Assembly: GCA_903924465.1 (NCBI GenBank)
Contig: CAIYBN010000024.1
Location: 1 to 32,550 of the forward strand
DNA: 32,550 bases
DNA from: an uncultured Myxococcales bacterium
GTDB taxonomy: Bacteria > Myxococcota_A > UBA9042
Direction: 5' to 3'
Shown here: piece by piece, positions 22,960-31,133 of the stretch
Layout of the letters: every line of letters begins with the position of its first letter
How positions within the stretch are numbered: the stretch's first letter is position 1
The notes under the pieces: generated by a model
What the model was told of the DNA's origin: nothing
What the model saw: only the letters and a program-made list of their open reading frames with translations
The model's database searches: none
Translations under genes and position numbers: made by a program

Positions 22960-23763
22960 ATGCTCCATGACCGTTTTGAAGTCCTCCGGCGCATCCATCT
23001 CGGCCCGGTTACAGAGACCGTCGAGGCCCGCGACACGTCGTCCGGCGAGCGCGTCCTGCTTTGCACGCTCCACTCGCATCTCGCCGATCGGCATGCTCCG
23101 GCTCGTCTGTTCCGTGACCAGGTCGCCGTTGCCCGGCAACGCCAACACCATCGACTTCTGCCGATTCTTGCCGCCGAAACGGAGATGGCCGCGTGGTTCA
23201 CGATGCCGTCGCTGCCAGGAAGATTCCTCGCGGAGCTGATGGCGGAGCCACACCTGAGGAACTCGATCACCTCCGCACGCTCGGTTCAGGCTGTGGTCGG
23301 TCAGTTGCTGGAGCTACTCGTGTACCTCGAAACCGCCGCCGACTTGGCCACCCGCGGCCGCACGCGACCGGTCGCTTACCGAGGGCTGGGCCCATCGAAA
23401 ATCCACTGGGGATACGACGACCAAGTGCGCGTTGTGCCGGTAGCCGGCATGCCGCAATTCGCGCCCGATGACGTCACGGGGGTGGGCTTGGTCGACGACG
23501 CGGTGGACTACCTGGTGTCTGACGCGGACGACCTTGTGGCAGCAGACCGTCACGCTGTGGCGGCCATGACGTTTGAACTCGTCACGGGGCGTCGATGGCG
23601 AGACGTGCGTGGCAACGGAGTCGGCCACGTGGACACGGAAGGAATCCAACCTGACCTTGTACGGTGGCTTCGCGATGGATTGGCGACGGTTCACGCCGGT
23701 GGCTTTGGCTCTGCAGTGGAGATGGCTGGCGCGTGGGCAAGCCTGCATCGCGCGCGACAGTGA
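22960..23763 (+). CDS. Pseudokinase (degenerate Ser/Thr protein kinase fold)
   Basis: A 267-residue protein that follows the plan of a Hanks-type kinase without its catalytic residues. MLHDRFEVLRRIHLGPVTETVEARD matches the glycine-rich loop region. The VAIK lysine strand is replaced by RVLLCTLH (about residues 31-38). HHRLLPIL follows as in kinase helix C/beta 4. The HRDxKPxN loop appears as YRGLGPSKI (140-148), lacking the catalytic Asp. The DFG motif is replaced by VVPVAG (158-163). ADRHAVAAMTFELVTGRRWRD corresponds to the Asp-bearing helix F and the LLTGRxPF region. A start at 22930 is also possible; 22960 places the kinase fold at the N terminus. The gene is convergent with the ADP-ribosylglycohydrolase gene, 24 bp away. 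A scaffold or signal-sensing role is inference. Confidence 0.75.
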   Translation: MLHDRFEVLRRIHLGPVTETVEARDTSSGERVLLCTLHSHLADRHAPARLFRDQVAVARQRQHHRLLPILAAETEMAAWFTMPSLPGRFLAELMAEPHLRNSITSARSVQAVVGQLLELLVYLETAADLATRGRTRPVAYRGLGPSKIHWGYDDQVRVVPVAGMPQFAPDDVTGVGLVDDAVDYLVSDADDLVAADRHAVAAMTFELVTGRRWRDVRGNGVGHVDTEGIQPDLVRWLRDGLATVHAGGFGSAVEMAGAWASLHRARQ

Positions 23764-23787
23764 CGCCTGGCAGTCATCCCGACGGCG

Positions 23788-25092
23788 TTAGGTTTGAGCT
23801 GAATCAGTCTCCTTGTTCATTTCGATTTGCCCGGACATTTCCGCTTCGTCGAATACCGCAATCGCATCAGCGTCGACGTCTTGCGCTCCCATGGGCGCAC
23901 CCTTGGTCTTGAGCCATGCCGCGCCTCGACGTATGAATACTTCTCCGGCGCACAGCAAATAGAGGCGACACAGCAGACCGTTTTGGAAGACGGCGTTCAG
24001 CTGGCCGCCAACGAGCACCGTCGGCACGATGTCCGCAGCGCTGAGACCGACGGTGGGAGGCAGGACTGCGCTTCCGCCAGCTGTCACTGTCAGAAGTGCC
24101 AAGCGCTTCAGATCGTCCGCCTTGGCGTCTGGCCATCCGTGGAGCTTTGTCAACCACGCCTGCGGCAGCGCACTCGCTCCCCATCGGGCACCGACGAGTG
24201 CACCGGCGATGGCACCAACAGTGTCCGTGTCGCCACCGCATCGGACGGCGCGCTCGATCGCGTGCGGCGCATGTTGCGCGGGACAAAATCCCAGGTCGGG
24301 GCGATTGGCCGACTCTCCCGTGTGGACAATTGCCGACCAAGCAGCTTGCAGTGCTGCGACTGTCCAGCCGTTGTTTGGAAATTGCCACGACTGTTTGCGC
24401 TCGGCCTCATCCAACCGCGCGCTCCACAACGCACGCGGCTCTGCATCAAGGCGCGCCAGCGCCAGGCGTAGACCGTCGAAGCTGCCAAACAGGACGGCGT
24501 GCCGAATGGCCAAGCACCAGAGCGCGCAGGCTTCCTGGGCGTCTCGTTCAAAGTGCGTCAGGGCTGCAATTTCTTGGGCTGCTTGCCACAGCGTGGCTTC
24601 GTCATCATCCCCTAGGTATGCCAGCGCGACTGGCGCGGTCCGCATAAGCGCTCCGTTTCCGGCACTGCGCTGTGCGTTGTCCTGATGGTAGTGCACGGCC
24701 GCAGCCCGCATCGCTTTGGCAGTGCCGCCTTCCTCGGCGGCACCCAAGACCGCGCTGATTTGCCGGCCGATGTCCACAGCACCGTCCGCCCACGTCCACC
24801 AGTTGCGTGCGATCTGGTCCTGCGCCGCCACACTGCGCACGTCGATGCCTGTCGCCGCCACTGACGCGATGCCGTGGGCCATGGCCGTGTCGTCCGTCCA
24901 CTCGCCGGGCGCCCAGCGCATGCGGTTGCCGCCGACCATGCCGATGGGCGTCGTGTACGGGACCCGCGGAAGAAACTCGTACGGGGCGCCGAGCGCATCG
25001 CCGCACGCGAGACCGAGCAGTGCGCCCATGGCCCGGTCAAGCTGGAGCGCGGTCAACTGTTTGTCAGGCATGGAGATTTCGGCTCCGGTCAT
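23788..25092 (-). CDS. ADP-ribosylglycohydrolase (DraG family) with a C-terminal extension
   Basis: A 434-residue protein. Family enzymes remove ADP-ribose from modified proteins or nucleic acids using two bound Mg2+ ions. The metal-binding motifs are all present: GLACGDALGAPYEF (about 27-40), EWTDDTAMA (64-72), and CGGDTDTVGAIAGALVGARWG (285-305). NGALMRTAP is also typical of the family. The last 90 or so residues (from about 345; ADIVPTVLVGG, LLCRLYLLCAGEVFIRRG, and an acidic end) extend beyond the usual fold and are unknown to me. ATG at 25092 or 25071 are both possible; neither has a strong ribosome binding site. Because no ADP-ribosyltransferase is visible in the window, its substrate is unknown. 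It is convergent with the pseudokinase and divergent from the zinc-ribbon protein. Confidence 0.92.
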   Translation of the reverse strand: MTGAEISMPDKQLTALQLDRAMGALLGLACGDALGAPYEFLPRVPYTTPIGMVGGNRMRWAPGEWTDDTAMAHGIASVAATGIDVRSVAAQDQIARNWWTWADGAVDIGRQISAVLGAAEEGGTAKAMRAAAVHYHQDNAQRSAGNGALMRTAPVALAYLGDDDEATLWQAAQEIAALTHFERDAQEACALWCLAIRHAVLFGSFDGLRLALARLDAEPRALWSARLDEAERKQSWQFPNNGWTVAALQAAWSAIVHTGESANRPDLGFCPAQHAPHAIERAVRCGGDTDTVGAIAGALVGARWGASALPQAWLTKLHGWPDAKADDLKRLALLTVTAGGSAVLPPTVGLSAADIVPTVLVGGQLNAVFQNGLLCRLYLLCAGEVFIRRGAAWLKTKGAPMGAQDVDADAIAVFDEAEMSGQIEMNKETDSAQT

Positions 25093-25167
25093 TCGCCCAC
25101 AGCCGCCTGCGCGGATTGTTCGAGACTATAGTGTTTACTAGGTTGTGCGGCGGCGGGCAAACGCCTA

Positions 25168-25190
25168 CCTTCGGCTTGTCACTCCGAAGG
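25168..25190. promoter_or_regulatory. 7-bp inverted repeat in the divergent promoter region
   Basis: CCTTCGG (25168-25174) and CCGAAGG (25184-25190) flank a nine-base spacer between the divergent ADP-ribosylglycohydrolase and zinc-ribbon genes. A palindromic ACTATAGT at 25125-25132 lies nearby and could serve as a -10 element in either direction. An operator is plausible; a 5' untranslated hairpin is the alternative. Confidence 0.4.
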
Positions 25191-25231
25191 CCACCATCAC
25201 TTCTCAATCTGAACCACGACGGACAGAACCA

Positions 25232-26815
25232 ATGCTCGACGCCCTTGCGCACCTCGCCCAGCCCACTCCCGACTGGCTCGCCGCGCTCACGCCAGACGGC
25301 ATCCAGGCCGGTCCACTTCTGTGGCGGCGCCAACTGCTTGAAGGCGCGCTGGTCTACCCGGGTAGCGGCGACGACGGTTCGCCCATCCGGCAGTTGAGCG
25401 GCATCGTGCGCTCCTTCATCTTCCTCGACCTGGACGTGCGCAAAGATACGTTTGTGGCTGAAATGACCAAAAAGCTTCGGAAGGGCGAGGGCTTCGCGCA
25501 CCACCGGCTCGTCGGCCTCACTGAGTTCGATGCCGAGGAGTTCATCGGACCGAGCTTGTGGCTCCTGCCGCCGGAAGCGCTGCCGGTCGAAGACGCCACG
25601 CCAGGCTTCGGCCTTTGGGGCGTGTACGAGACGACGGTGCGCGGCTCGCCGGAACGGTTCAGTCTGCTGATTCTCAACGTCGAGGCGCTCTCGGCGCTGA
25701 TCGCGCTCTTCTCTTGGACAGCGCCGTTCGCCATCGTCGCGCAGGACCACGGGTTTGGAACGCGTCACTGGCGGTCGTTCAGCGACAGAATCCGTCGCTT
25801 TTCAAGGTGTTGGATCTACTTGCCGACGTTGATTGTGGTCGGCGAGAATAACCAGCTTGGTGAGTGGACCGCGCGCGGGCGCCTGTTGAGCGAGGACCGA
25901 GCCGACGAGAGCGTGCACAAGCAAAACCGCCTCTTCTATGAGTTGCCAGCGAACACAGAGCCAGAACGACTGCTGGAGGATGTGGCAGCACCTCCAGGAG
26001 ACGCGGTGATCGCCACGATGTCGTGGTCGCTGATCGACAGGTCGGCGTCGCCCGAATTGCTTCGGGAGATGATCTCGTTGCTGGGCGAGCGACCCGTGCC
26101 GATAGGCCTCGTTCCACGCATCGTCGTGGCGTACGACCGCCTCATCTGGGCGAACGAGGCAGACGAGGCAGTTCTCGTCGCGTGGCCGACGTTGGTCTCG
26201 GCTGTTGACTCGTCGACCATCCGCGCACTCGCAGCGGCGCCACAGCTTGAAGGTAGCGCTCCATTGCTCCGGGCGTGGACGATGAACCGTGTGGCGGCGC
26301 GCACGGTGCTCGATTCGCCGGCGTGGCAAAAATACCTCAGCGACGAGGTGTTTGTTGCGTTGCGAGAGATTGCCGACCGCGACCCCGAGGACGTATGGCG
26401 CGAACTGCTCGATAGCGCAGACCTGCGGGTTTCTGAGGCCCAAATTGCTGCGTGGGCTGCCGCAGACACACCCGAGCGCCGTTGGGCGGAGCGGAGCCGG
26501 TTGCGGAGGCCGCGGCTAGGCGCCGAGCCGGATTCCACCGTGGCGCCGGCACTCAGCGAGGCAGAGCGCGAAGCGCTGATGGAGACGCCGCCGGCCATTC
26601 GAGGCCGTGGAAGGCGGTGTCCGGATTGTCGGACGGAGGACCATGTGCGCTGGTTTCTTGTCTCGCGGGCGCCTGAGGAAACGGCCGATGGCCAAGGCCG
26701 GGCGACGTGGATGTCGGTGTGCGCGCAGTGCAGAGTGCGGTTGATGGCGCTGGATGCCCGGCCAAAGTCGCGGACATCGATACGGCCACCTGGCCTATTG
26801 GACGAGGTGCCGTGA
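25232..26815 (+). CDS. Large uncharacterised protein with C-terminal zinc ribbon
   Basis: A 527-residue soluble protein with no recognised function. The start at 25232 fits the first conserved-looking sequence (MLDALAHLAQPTPDWLAALT). The N-terminal 220 residues contain VYPGSGDDGSPI, VRSFIFLDLD, FAHHRLVGLTEFD and FAIVAQDHGFGTRHW, then IYLPTLIVVGEN. This is an alpha/beta-looking region I have seen in hypothetical proteins but cannot name. A helical middle follows. Near residues 465-510 a zinc ribbon is formed by CPDC, then CAQC about 40 residues later (RRCPDCRTEDHVRWFLVSR). The stop overlaps the start of the next gene (GTGA), so the two are translationally coupled and probably act together. It is divergent from the ADP-ribosylglycohydrolase, which hints at co-regulation. 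Confidence 0.82.
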   Translation: MLDALAHLAQPTPDWLAALTPDGIQAGPLLWRRQLLEGALVYPGSGDDGSPIRQLSGIVRSFIFLDLDVRKDTFVAEMTKKLRKGEGFAHHRLVGLTEFDAEEFIGPSLWLLPPEALPVEDATPGFGLWGVYETTVRGSPERFSLLILNVEALSALIALFSWTAPFAIVAQDHGFGTRHWRSFSDRIRRFSRCWIYLPTLIVVGENNQLGEWTARGRLLSEDRADESVHKQNRLFYELPANTEPERLLEDVAAPPGDAVIATMSWSLIDRSASPELLREMISLLGERPVPIGLVPRIVVAYDRLIWANEADEAVLVAWPTLVSAVDSSTIRALAAAPQLEGSAPLLRAWTMNRVAARTVLDSPAWQKYLSDEVFVALREIADRDPEDVWRELLDSADLRVSEAQIAAWAAADTPERRWAERSRLRRPRLGAEPDSTVAPALSEAEREALMETPPAIRGRGRRCPDCRTEDHVRWFLVSRAPEETADGQGRATWMSVCAQCRVRLMALDARPKSRTSIRPPGLLDEVP

Positions 26816-27171
26816 GCCCTGAACTTCAAGAAGTGCTGTTCGTGCGTCACGGCCGTATCCTCGGTCGCATGCGGGAGTCCGGCGCCGACATTGAGTGCGG
26901 CGACGGCTGGTTTGACGTGCTGGACGTACTGTGTGCACGCCTTCAGTTCCACACCGACACCGATGGCGCGCCGCAAGTCGTCGCGGTGCAGGTCAAGGAG
27001 AAGGCTGGGGCGCTGCGGTTCTATGCCGAGGGCGCGGACGAGATGCACGGCGGCATGATTGACGTCGCGCAAGCGATGTCCGAGCACTTCTGCCAAAGCT
27101 GCGGCGGGCGGTTGCCGTGCTTGGCATGCAGCCGAACTTTGGCGGCACTTCGCACTGCGGACACCCGATGA
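26812..27171 (+). CDS. Small uncharacterised protein (CGDGWFD...VKEKxGxLRFY family), 3' end replaced by repeat
   Basis: A 119-residue protein. The GTG at 26812 overlaps the previous stop (GTGA). It shows ECGDGWFDVLDVLCARLQ, then VVAVQVKEKAGALRFYAEG and MIDVAQAMSEHFCQSCG. This pattern is familiar from short hypothetical proteins of phages and genomic islands; their function is unknown. A CxxC pair (CQSC) and a second pair (CLAC) near the C terminus may bind zinc. The last ten or so residues (TLAALRTADTR) come from copy 2 of the dispersed module, read on the opposite strand from its own frame. The natural C terminus therefore seems to have been cut and replaced. The coupling suggests that it works with the zinc-ribbon protein upstream. 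Confidence 0.7.
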   Translation: MSPELQEVLFVRHGRILGRMRESGADIECGDGWFDVLDVLCARLQFHTDTDGAPQVVAVQVKEKAGALRFYAEGADEMHGGMIDVAQAMSEHFCQSCGGRLPCLACSRTLAALRTADTR

Positions 27172-27217
27172 CGACGATGGTGTCAACAACCACAAGTGCG
27201 AAACCAACATGAAGTCC
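27143..27217 (-). repeat. Dispersed CxxC module, copy 2 (core only)
   Basis: The ungapped 75-bp core reads on the minus strand as GLHVGFALVVVDTIVVIGC, then PQCEVP. It lacks the tail (QGxEVxYWRR) seen in the longer copies. Its left end overlaps the 3' end of the preceding gene. This copy differs most in the GQV region but keeps VDTI and CPQCEVP. Confidence 0.6.
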
Positions 27218-27362
27218 TCGCGAGCTCCTGCCGGGCGCGTCGGACCGGCCCAACTGGTCTTCAGGGGCTTACGGACAGTTCGGCGTTGCCGTGGAGGCTG
27301 GGTGCGTGCGGGAAGTCCAGCAGGCAGACACAATCGGAGGCCTTGTGGCCCGAGTCCGCCGT

Positions 27363-27391
27363 TTGACACCCCTGCCAGCCGCGCCTACCCT
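27363..27391 (+). promoter_or_regulatory. Sigma-70-type promoter for the secreted protein gene
   Basis: TTGACA (27363-27368), a 17-bp spacer and TACCCT (27386-27391) lie about 60 bp upstream of the ATG at 27448. The -35 box is a perfect consensus and the -10 is moderate. Whether the host uses the standard consensus is not known. Confidence 0.5.
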
Positions 27392-27447
27392 CGCCAACGC
27401 CCGGATCAACCAGTCAAACACGGCGGTTGCCGGCACAGTGAGGCGTC

Positions 27448-29346
27448 ATGCGTGAATGCACGGTCAATGGCTGGACTTGGACGCGTCGCCCGCACTTTGC
27501 CACGATGGTTGCGGCAATCGCGCTGGTCTTCGCCGCGGGGCCTTCACGGCAAGCCAGCGCTGCGCAGGTCACCACCATCACCACGGGCCTGGTGACCGAC
27601 TGCATTGGCGAGAATGCCGCTGGCACCATGAGCATGCAGGGCTGCAAGCTGACCGCGACGATCACCGACGGCAAGGTGACGGCGTATGCGACGGAGTGCA
27701 CGGAGTTGGCTTGGGACATGATGACGCTGCCGAACTCCTACGGCAACCAGCAGGCGATCTACTACCGTGGGTACGTTGTGACGAAGTACGCGGACGACAA
27801 CGGGATTATCCCCGGATACCACTTCTACGACGCGCAGACCGGCGCCGAGGCGGGCATCACCGCGCAGGACACGCTCGGCAACAGCGTGTTTACGCCGTTT
27901 GTCATCAACGGAGCCAACTATTCGGGGTGGAAGAAGAACCTTACGAGACTACATATCATCGAAGGCGCAACCCAAGATCAGGACCGATTTGTGTTCCTCA
28001 ACGACCCGTTTCGGGTCTATCCGTCGCCGTTTGATGCAAATGGCGCAGTCCAGCCGGGCGCACTTGTTGGTCCAGTTTCCGCGAGCATGACTTGGAAGAC
28101 CACCTACAAGTGGGACAGCCTCAAGGCACGAGAGTCCAAGATCTTTGCGTTGCTCAGTGGAGCCCATATCGTGCATACGCTCACTATCGGTCCAACCGCG
28201 ATCGCCGAAGATCCGAGCCCCCTGACACTGGACAACTATAGTACCGACATATGGAACCCCATCGATGCCGGCTTCGTGACGATCAAGGACAAGACAGGTC
28301 TCGATAAGACCTACCTGACAGTCGAAGCTTCCTTGGATTCGTCAGGCCAATCCGGCGAGTATCTGATCAACGTCGATGACTTGACCGACAACTTTGCCAC
28401 CGATGTGCATGACTTGGCGGTGGTGGATCCGGAAGAGCGCTACATCATCAAGGACCTCTGGTATGAGGGCAAGACCGTCCTCTACGACAACTTCACCGGC
28501 AAGTCCGCACTCATCGCTGCGGAGGATATCTATCCGTTGCGCGGCCACACCGCCTTCATCGCCACGGGCCTCAACCCGATGTGGCAGATCCTCAGCACCA
28601 GCGGCAAGGCGTATCTGGTGCAGTTGACTGATCCGGTGAACCTGACGATTGACGTCAATGTCCAGCCGTTTCCGATGTTCCAGGACGTCTACACCGCGTA
28701 TGGCAGCGCGGGCGGCCAAGCTTGCGTCAGCTTGCCCAATCCGAGCGTCACGGCGACCACGATCACCACGGGCACGGACATCGGCATCGCTGACGTGGAT
28801 GCGGGCAGTTCGGATACCGGCGACGGCCTCGTGGACGCGGATGCCGGCAGTGCCAGCGACGCCGAGCTTGGCGATGCAGCGGTGGAAACGCTGGGGGGAA
28901 CCGACGCTGCGGTCGAGGAGGCAGAGGTAGTCGACGCGGTGGCGCTGGATACGGCCGAAGTGACGGACGTGGGCTTCAGCGAGATGCCGGACGCGCTGGG
29001 CGACGTGACGGCCGCTGACCTGACGCAGGATGTGCCGACCGCCGATGGCGAGGTGGCGGAACCCGATGGGACTCCCGCAGACAGTGCGCTGCAGCCGGAC
29101 GCCGCTGATGGCACCGACGCGGCCAGCGATGCGGCGGGTACGGATGCGGCGGTGGTCGATGGCCCGGATGCGCTGGTCGGGACCGATGCCGAGGCGGCCG
29201 ACGTTGCCGCAAGTGCCGCGGCGGCGGGTGCCAAATCTGGCTGTGATGCTGGACCGGCAAAGGCTGGATCAGCCAACGTGCCAGCAGGAAAGGCCTTGCT
29301 GGCGGCCTTGGCCGGACTGGCGCTGCGGCGCAAGCGCGCGACCTGA
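27448..29346 (+). CDS. Secreted protein with acidic stalk and MYXO-CTERM-like sorting tail
   Basis: A 632-residue exported protein. The N terminus has basic residues, the hydrophobic run MVAAIALVFAAGP and a likely cleavage after ASA. Residues about 40-440 form a globular domain with no motif I can name; it includes CIGENAAGTMSMQGCKLTATI, YYRGYVVTKYADDNG and repeated aromatic beta-like strands. From about 450 to 595 the chain is Asp/Ala/Thr-rich and strongly acidic (for example ADVDAGSSDTGDG), a cell-surface stalk. The end is GCDAGPAKAG, a hydrophobic helix KALLAALAGLAL and RRKRAT, the Cys-helix-Arg layout of MYXO-CTERM sorting signals. It is therefore probably anchored to or exposed on the outer surface. 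A sigma-70-like promoter lies upstream. Its function is unknown. Confidence 0.87.
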   Translation: MRECTVNGWTWTRRPHFATMVAAIALVFAAGPSRQASAAQVTTITTGLVTDCIGENAAGTMSMQGCKLTATITDGKVTAYATECTELAWDMMTLPNSYGNQQAIYYRGYVVTKYADDNGIIPGYHFYDAQTGAEAGITAQDTLGNSVFTPFVINGANYSGWKKNLTRLHIIEGATQDQDRFVFLNDPFRVYPSPFDANGAVQPGALVGPVSASMTWKTTYKWDSLKARESKIFALLSGAHIVHTLTIGPTAIAEDPSPLTLDNYSTDIWNPIDAGFVTIKDKTGLDKTYLTVEASLDSSGQSGEYLINVDDLTDNFATDVHDLAVVDPEERYIIKDLWYEGKTVLYDNFTGKSALIAAEDIYPLRGHTAFIATGLNPMWQILSTSGKAYLVQLTDPVNLTIDVNVQPFPMFQDVYTAYGSAGGQACVSLPNPSVTATTITTGTDIGIADVDAGSSDTGDGLVDADAGSASDAELGDAAVETLGGTDAAVEEAEVVDAVALDTAEVTDVGFSEMPDALGDVTAADLTQDVPTADGEVAEPDGTPADSALQPDAADGTDAASDAAGTDAAVVDGPDALVGTDAEAADVAASAAAAGAKSGCDAGPAKAGSANVPAGKALLAALAGLALRRKRAT

Positions 29347-29382
29347 GCCCGCGAGTGTTCCGTCGCTACGGCAACCGCTGCG

Positions 29383-29546
29383 TCGCGCCAATGGCCCTTG
29401 AGGACGCCCTGGATGACGTAGCGTAGCGACGCGCGATACGATGCGAAACGTGTGGATCTGCAGACTTGGGTAGGCACTTCGCACTGCAGGCACCAGATGA
29501 CCGCGATGGTGTCAACACTCACTTGTCCTATTTCAACATGAAGTCC
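29383..29546 (-). repeat. Dispersed CxxC module, copy 3 (core plus tail)
   Basis: The core (29472-29546) reads GLHVEIGQVSVDTIAVIWC, then LQCEVP on the minus strand. It continues in the same frame through TRFASYRASLRYVIQGV to KGHWR near 29383. The frame is open for a long way on both sides, so no start or stop can be assigned. A hairpin GGCACCA...TGGTGTC (one G-T pair) lies inside the core. I see no other gene in 29347-29647. Confidence 0.62.
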
Positions 29547-29647
29547 GACGTTCCTGCAGCGCATCGTCAGGTGGACGACCGGGTTCGAGCGCCTTGCCTG
29601 GTCGCGGGTGCCCGCCTGGGCCTGCCCTTGCAACATCGGTCGCAGCG

Positions 29648-30451
29648 TCAGAGTTTCTTGCCGTTGTTGCAGACGAGCTTGCCCGTCGCGAGTGCAAAGA
29701 ACGCCGGATCGGTGAGGCAGTTGACCAAGGGTCCGCTGATGATCAGCTTCTTGTCCGGCGGCATTTCTTGCCACAGGTTCTGCAGCTTGCCGGTGTTGTC
29801 GAACAACCAGATGTCCCACTCGTTCGAGTTCTGACGGATGGTCACGCTCGGTCCACAGTAGTCACCGGTCCACACTTGCGCCGTCGTCGTGCAGTCTTGC
29901 GCGATCAAAGCCGCCGCCGTCACCGTTGCCGCGAGCGCCGGGTCAAGCGGCTGCAGCGACGTCGAATCCGGGAGATCAAAGCGCATGTCGGCTGCGGCAC
30001 AGGTCTTCGTGTCGCCGTACATTCCGGCTGCACAGGGCGGCCCGCTCGAAGTATCCGTCATGAATGCTGCGCCGACGACCTGGCCCGCCGTGCTGAAAAA
30101 CCACGTCTGGGATGAAAAGCCCGTGGATGCGCGGACAATCCCGCTGCCATCCGGGCAATGGGCGACGTCCACTCCATACCCCTTCGCCTTCTCGCTTTCA
30201 GCCCAAACCAACAGTTCCTGCGTCGTGGCGAACTGGGTCTTGAGATTGCTCAGCGGCTGCTCGCAATCGACCGTCGCATCCGCGTCCGCCAGGACTTCAG
30301 CCGGCGCTGCGTCGATGGGATGCACCACGCTCGCGTCTGCGGGGGTAGCAAGCTGTGCGTCCACGGCGTCATTCGCGGCGATCGGCTGTGCTGGAAAATC
30401 ATGACGAATACAACCGCTTGTCACGAGCGCGAGGGCAAGGATCTGGCGCAT
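29648..30451 (-). CDS. Lipoprotein of unknown function
   Basis: A 267-residue lipoprotein: MRQILALALVTSGC is a short signal peptide with the acylated cysteine at 14. A linker rich in Ala/Asp/Pro follows (to about residue 62), much like that of the Cys-repeat lipoprotein. The mature domain has six or more cysteines and motifs such as LLVWAESEKAKGYGVDVAHC, WTGDYCGPSVTIRQN and WDIWLFDNTGKLQNLW. I cannot assign it to a family. It is convergent with the MYXO-CTERM protein gene, with copy 3 of the dispersed module between them. Confidence 0.82.
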   Translation of the reverse strand: MRQILALALVTSGCIRHDFPAQPIAANDAVDAQLATPADASVVHPIDAAPAEVLADADATVDCEQPLSNLKTQFATTQELLVWAESEKAKGYGVDVAHCPDGSGIVRASTGFSSQTWFFSTAGQVVGAAFMTDTSSGPPCAAGMYGDTKTCAAADMRFDLPDSTSLQPLDPALAATVTAAALIAQDCTTTAQVWTGDYCGPSVTIRQNSNEWDIWLFDNTGKLQNLWQEMPPDKKLIISGPLVNCLTDPAFFALATGKLVCNNGKKL

Positions 30452-30536
30452 GCGAACCTCGTAGTCCAGCCACGTTACGCCGCGGCCCTTCGCCGGTCAA
30501 TCACAGCTTGTGCCGCGTCTCCACGAACGAATGCGG

Positions 30537-30573
30537 CCTGCGCCAACAGCCGACGAGGACGCCCTGGCAGCAG
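30537..30573 (-). repeat. Dispersed CxxC module, second tail-only fragment
   Basis: On the minus strand this reads QGVLVGCWRR, matching the tail of copy 3 (QGVLKGHWR) and the fragment at 22693. The plus strand reads GCGCCAACAGCCGAC then GAGGACGCCCTGG. No CxxC core is attached. Confidence 0.5.
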
Positions 30574-30721
30574 GGTAGTTCCACGACAGTCCGGGTTGCC
30601 GGCGCGTGCCGTTGGTCGGGCGCGTCGAGGCAGACGCGCGCGGTGCAGCGCAGTTCGCAGCGCGCCAGATGCTGGTGCCGGGTCAGGCGGCGCGCAGGCG
30701 AATCGTGTGGGCGATTCGTCC

Positions 30722-30771
30722 TTGCGTGTGCATGTCGAATCCGACATACTGGACGTCAGCGCGTGACGTCC
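30722..30771 (+). promoter_or_regulatory. Promoter with two overlapping operators for the plus-strand toxin-antitoxin operon
   Basis: TTGCGT (30722-30727), a 17-bp spacer and CATACT (30745-30750) form a promoter-like pair. Inside the spacer is ATGTCG-AATC-CGACAT (30732-30747). Right after the -10 is GGACGTCA-GCGCG-TGACGTCC (30751-30771), a perfect 8-bp inverted repeat ending 17 bp before the toxin ATG. Antitoxins of this class usually repress their own operon, and these are the obvious sites. A third inverted repeat, CGAATCG-TGTGGG-CGATTCG (30699-30718), lies just upstream. Confidence 0.65.
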
Positions 30772-30788
30772 GCGCGAACGAGCTGCCC

Positions 30789-31121
30789 ATGAGTCCGACC
30801 GACAAGCCGCTGGTTTGGCTGCATGGCGAGATCAAGACGCCGCCGCTGGGCGCGGATGCGCGCTTGGAGGCGGGCTACCTGCTGCGCTGCCTGCAGTCAG
30901 GCGAGCTGTTGTCGATGCCGGAGAGCCGGCCGATGCCGGTCATCGGGACCCGGGTGCACGAGCTGCGGATCCGCGACCGGGACGCGATCTGGCGGATCGT
31001 TTACCGGCTGGACCCGGACGCGGTGGTGATTGCCGCGGTGTTCCAGAAGAAGACGCAGGCGACGCCGCCGGGCGAGATCGACAACGCGCGCCGCCGGTTT
31101 GCGGCCTATGATGCAATTTGA
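30789..31121 (+). CDS. RelE/HigB-like toxin (phage Gp49-like family)
   Basis: A 110-residue toxin. PLGADARLEAGYLLRCLQSGE matches the N-terminal helix pair. VHELRIRDRDAIWRIVYRLD is the beta-sheet core with the usual E-L-R and W-R-I-x-Y pattern. AAVFQKKTQATPPGEIDNARRRFAAYDA is the hallmark F-x-KKTQ-x-TP-x-EI-x-A-x-R motif of the family. Family knowledge: these are translation-dependent mRNA interferases. The ATG at 30789 follows the operator region. The antitoxin gene begins 13 bp downstream, in the toxin-first order typical of higBA. Confidence 0.88.
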   Translation: MSPTDKPLVWLHGEIKTPPLGADARLEAGYLLRCLQSGELLSMPESRPMPVIGTRVHELRIRDRDAIWRIVYRLDPDAVVIAAVFQKKTQATPPGEIDNARRRFAAYDAI

Positions 31122-31133
31122 ACGGAGGTTGTG

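Noticed and set aside
28689..29819. 376-codon minus-strand frame containing module copy 3
   Set aside because: Most of it is antisense to the acidic stalk of the MYXO-CTERM protein and to the downstream lipoprotein region. Only the module segment shows conservation.
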